From Leishmania mexicana MHOM/GT/2001/U1103 (taxonomy: Eukaryota; Euglenozoa; Kinetoplastea; Trypanosomatida; Trypanosomatidae), in contig NC_018337.1 of NCBI RefSeq assembly GCF_000234665.1, positions 345,722-409,721 on the forward strand: DNA of 64,000 nucleotides, written 5' to 3'. Shown one piece after another: positions 61,301-64,000 of the stretch. Every line of letters starts with the position of its first letter. The first letter of the stretch is position 1. Under the pieces are notes generated by a model. The model was given only the letters and a program-made list of their open reading frames with translations, was not told the DNA's origin and did not search any database. Made by a program: the position numbers and the translations under genes.

Positions 61301-64000
61301 ACGCATACACATCCAGCCGACACAACATCAGCCGCACTGTTTTCTGTTTTTTTTGTCATTCTTCGTGTTGTCTGTTCTATCGGCATGCCCCCCTCCTCCT
61401 CCTCCTCCCCTCCTCTGCACTTTATCCAGAAGACACACACACACACACACACACACACACGTACCCGAAAAAAAAAACGAAACGCCGCAAGCAAAGGGGA
61501 AAGGCGAACCAAGACAGGTGGTGAGACGATCCGCGAGAGAAGGTATGCGTGGGGGGCGTGTGACTGTGTGACTGTAGTTGAGCTTGAAAGGCTGAGAACC
61601 ACCGGGGGGTGGTGGTGGTGGGTGAGGAGGGAGGAGAAAAAAAAACGGAACAGCAGTCGATAGAAAAGGTACTACTGAGCGACCACACAAAAAATGCCAG
61701 ATGCCCAGCGCCCCTTTTTTTATTCTTGTTTTTTTTCTTTGTGCTAGCCCCGTCTTCCTGGTCGTCTCCCCTCGTGGCTTTTTCTCGTTGATGCTGCCCC
61801 CTCACACCCCACCCCACCCACCACCCTTTTTTTTTTCTCTATTTCCTTCAGCCAGCACCATTCTCGCGCTTCTCTCTCTCTCTCTCTCCCTCTTCTCTTC
61901 TCTTCTCTCCTTTTCTCTGTCACTTGCGTGTTTTTCGTCATTCTTCTGCATGCCTATCCACTGCTACGCTTGCCTCCCCCTTCCCCCTATCTTCGCGTTG
62001 TTCCTGTGTGTGCTTCTCTTGTGCGTCGTGCGACGTGCTCTTCGTGTTGGCCCCGCTTCCTCGCTTTCCTCTTCCCTTTTGGTCGTCGAGCGGGGGAATC
62101 CTTGTGTACCTCCTCATCGGCCGTCTACGGAAACGTGCAAAGGCCTTTCGCGACGGCATTGTCGGGCCAAGAAGCACACAACTAGAAACACGAAGGGGAG
62201 GGACGAAATTGCCGACAGGGGCTCATCACCGCAGCAGCTGAGAAGGGCGTGAACGTGGTCTGGCCTGTAAAATCGGAGATTATTCCTTCAGTGCCTGTTT
62301 CTTCTATTTTTTTTTCATTTTTACATTTGTTTCCTCGAGTTGGCCGGTGATGAGCAGTTAGCGTGCGTGCGTGCGTGCGTGTGTGTGTGTGCACGCGCGC
62401 CCGCAGTGAGACAAGTAGCGGATGTCTTTTTTATGTGTATCTTTGTTGCCTCCTTTTTCATTTTGCTGTTTGCGCGCGCGCCCGTATGTATGCGTGATTG
62501 TTAACTTTTCTTTGCCGTCGTGCCTGCGATACGTTCTTGCCTCATGGATTCCTCCCGTTTTTTTTATTTGTTTTATTTCGCTCTCTTCTGTCGTTCTCTC
62601 TTGGGATCTTCTGACGCTTCACTGCACACCCGTCCACCGCCCTCTCCTCCCTCCCCTCTCTCCACCAGCGGCTGTGTGCAAGGTTGCGCCTTCTGTTGTT
62701 TTTTTTTTTCGATGCCGGTGTTTTTCCTTACATCCTGTGAGCTTCTTCCTGTTGTGTCCCCTTTTCTTTCCGGCTTGACCCATTCCCTTGTGACTCCTCC
62801 TTTGCCTCCCCTCTCTCTCTCGCTGTGTCGGCAGCTACTCGTGTCACGGCGAAACAAGTCAAGGGCATCGTCCACAAAGATCGACAAGGGCAAGAGCCGA
62901 CAAGAAGGGAGAAAGGATATTCCTCTGCGAAAAAGGCGACGACTACAACAAAAAACGTAAAGTTGGAGGAGCCGACTATGCGTACCTGTGTATAAAGCGC
63001 ACCTTTCTGCATCCCTCCCTGCGCCACTGCCCCTCTCCCCCTCCTCCCACAAAAAAATATACACTCACACACCAGACGCGGGTTCGAAGCAACCAAAATC
63101 CTCGACGCGCGAGACAGGGGGTAGTGTGTGTGTGGGGGGGTTGATGCGGCCCATCCACGAGCATGAGCGAAAAGCGGGCATCCGAGTGTGGGAGACGAAA
63201 AGCGAAGATCGGGGAGACAACGATCAAAGCCTCTCTTCCCCCTTTTTTTTCGTTCTCGTTTGGGAAGCAGCACGGAGAGAAACGGGGGAAAGCGAGCAAG
63301 GGGGCCAAATTTCGAAACTACACGGCGCCTCCTTCTCTGTAATGGGCCTGAAAGGAAACATGCGTTCACCCGCACGCGGACAGGGGCAGGCAGACACACA
63401 GGCATGCAAACGGGTGAGGTGTACATCATGATGCATGCAGGCGTCGTTCGTTGTGACTGCACCGTGCGAAGGCAACTGTGCTGCCGCGTACCGGCACTAA
63501 CCGTCGTGCTTTGCAGGCTCGTGACGTTTAGAGGCGTGTGCAGAGTATGTGTGAGCGGTACAGTATAATCGAATCCCACTCCCTAAACCTCCACCAAATA
63601 CCGAAAACAAAATGATAGACGCGAGGGACAGAGAGCTGCCAGTATCGGAGTTTTGCATCCCTAGTGGCTTGTGCTCCTCCCTTCTTCCTTCGCACCCCTC
63701 CTTTGTCCCGCACTCGCGAATCCAAACAGTGAGGAACGAGTTGGCCAGCTCATGCATCCATGTTGTTCAGGTTCCGCCACCTCAAGCCGGCTACTTATCC
63801 AACCTCTCATGCCGATACACGGACAAGCACTTGGTTCTCTCTTCTATTTCCCCCGCCCTCTCTCCGCTCTGTTCCTCCAATGTCCTGCATTTCCCTGGTT
63901 CTCCAAACCAACCATAAAATGCAACACCTCTACGTGCATGTACTCTTTTCCTTTTTTTTACACCGTTCTCGTCTGTGCTCCGAACGCGTTTTGGCGTTAC
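58358..64000. other. gene-free stretch of about 5.6 kb
   Basis: No supported gene. It has T-runs, CT-rich blocks (about 59500-60060, 61700-62100, 62420-62820), an AC repeat near 61434-61461, a GT/GTGC run near 62363-62392, and scattered A-runs. Frames up to 283 codons are pyrimidine-encoded Ser/Leu/Phe-rich or basic shadow frames. It probably holds the amastin 3' UTR plus the 5' part of a unit that continues beyond the window. Confidence 0.6.
61434..61462. repeat. AC dinucleotide microsatellite
   Basis: About 13-14 perfect AC units inside the gene-free stretch, followed shortly by a run of A. Confidence 0.85.

Noticed and set aside
63070..63110. tRNA B-box-like GGGTTCGAAGC
   Set aside because: No matching A box, acceptor stem or cloverleaf can be built around it.
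62728..63579. 283-codon minus-strand frame near the right end
   Set aside because: Low-complexity reading of the reverse of CT-rich DNA; no motif, and no other minus-strand gene in the window.

Overview
The window looks like a piece of a Leishmania chromosome. All 18 genes I can support lie on the + strand. They are intronless, GC-rich and separated by long gaps of about 0.7 to 5.6 kb. Several starts sit just downstream of a pyrimidine tract and an AG, as expected for spliced-leader trans-splicing in a polycistronic unit. Amastin genes and two families of dispersed, SIDER-like degenerate retroposons point to Leishmania rather than Trypanosoma. The order EF-1beta / phosphatase / L13a / amastin resembles what I remember of Leishmania chromosome 34; that placement is recollection, not a search.

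Layout. 1-3110: 3' flank of an upstream gene with a SIDER-like element, then a Pcc1-like KEOPS subunit (3111-3488). 4018-10949: two EF-1beta genes with identical proteins, flanking a short gene that encodes only the EF-1beta N-terminal domain. 13574-30280: PP1-type phosphatase, ribosomal protein L13a, a Cys-rich zinc-finger-like protein, a large probably mitochondrial helical protein, RNA polymerase subunit RPB6, a tail-anchored Ubc6/UBE2J-type E2, and a small membrane protein. 32033-46043: a coiled-coil protein with a possible jelly-roll end, a small-Tim-like protein, a Wee1-like kinase, and a metallo-beta-lactamase-like/double-rhodanese fusion. 47982-55484: a tandem repeat of about 3.4 kb carrying two amastins. 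57734-58357: a third, divergent amastin. 58358-64000: no gene that I can support.

Functionally the region mixes translation and transcription housekeeping (EF-1beta, L13a, RPB6, Pcc1), signalling (PP1, Wee1-like), ER quality control (E2), mitochondrial candidates, and amastigote surface proteins (amastins). In kinetoplastids neighbours are co-transcribed and regulated after transcription, so UTR content matters. The SIDER-like copies are all in sense orientation in presumed 3' UTRs.

I did not find a wholly new system. The strongest leads are the amastin pair, which is near-identical outside its loops but diverged within them; the fusion protein whose lactamase-like metal site is degenerate; the stand-alone EF-1beta N-domain; and the Wee1-like kinase with a long activation-segment insertion.
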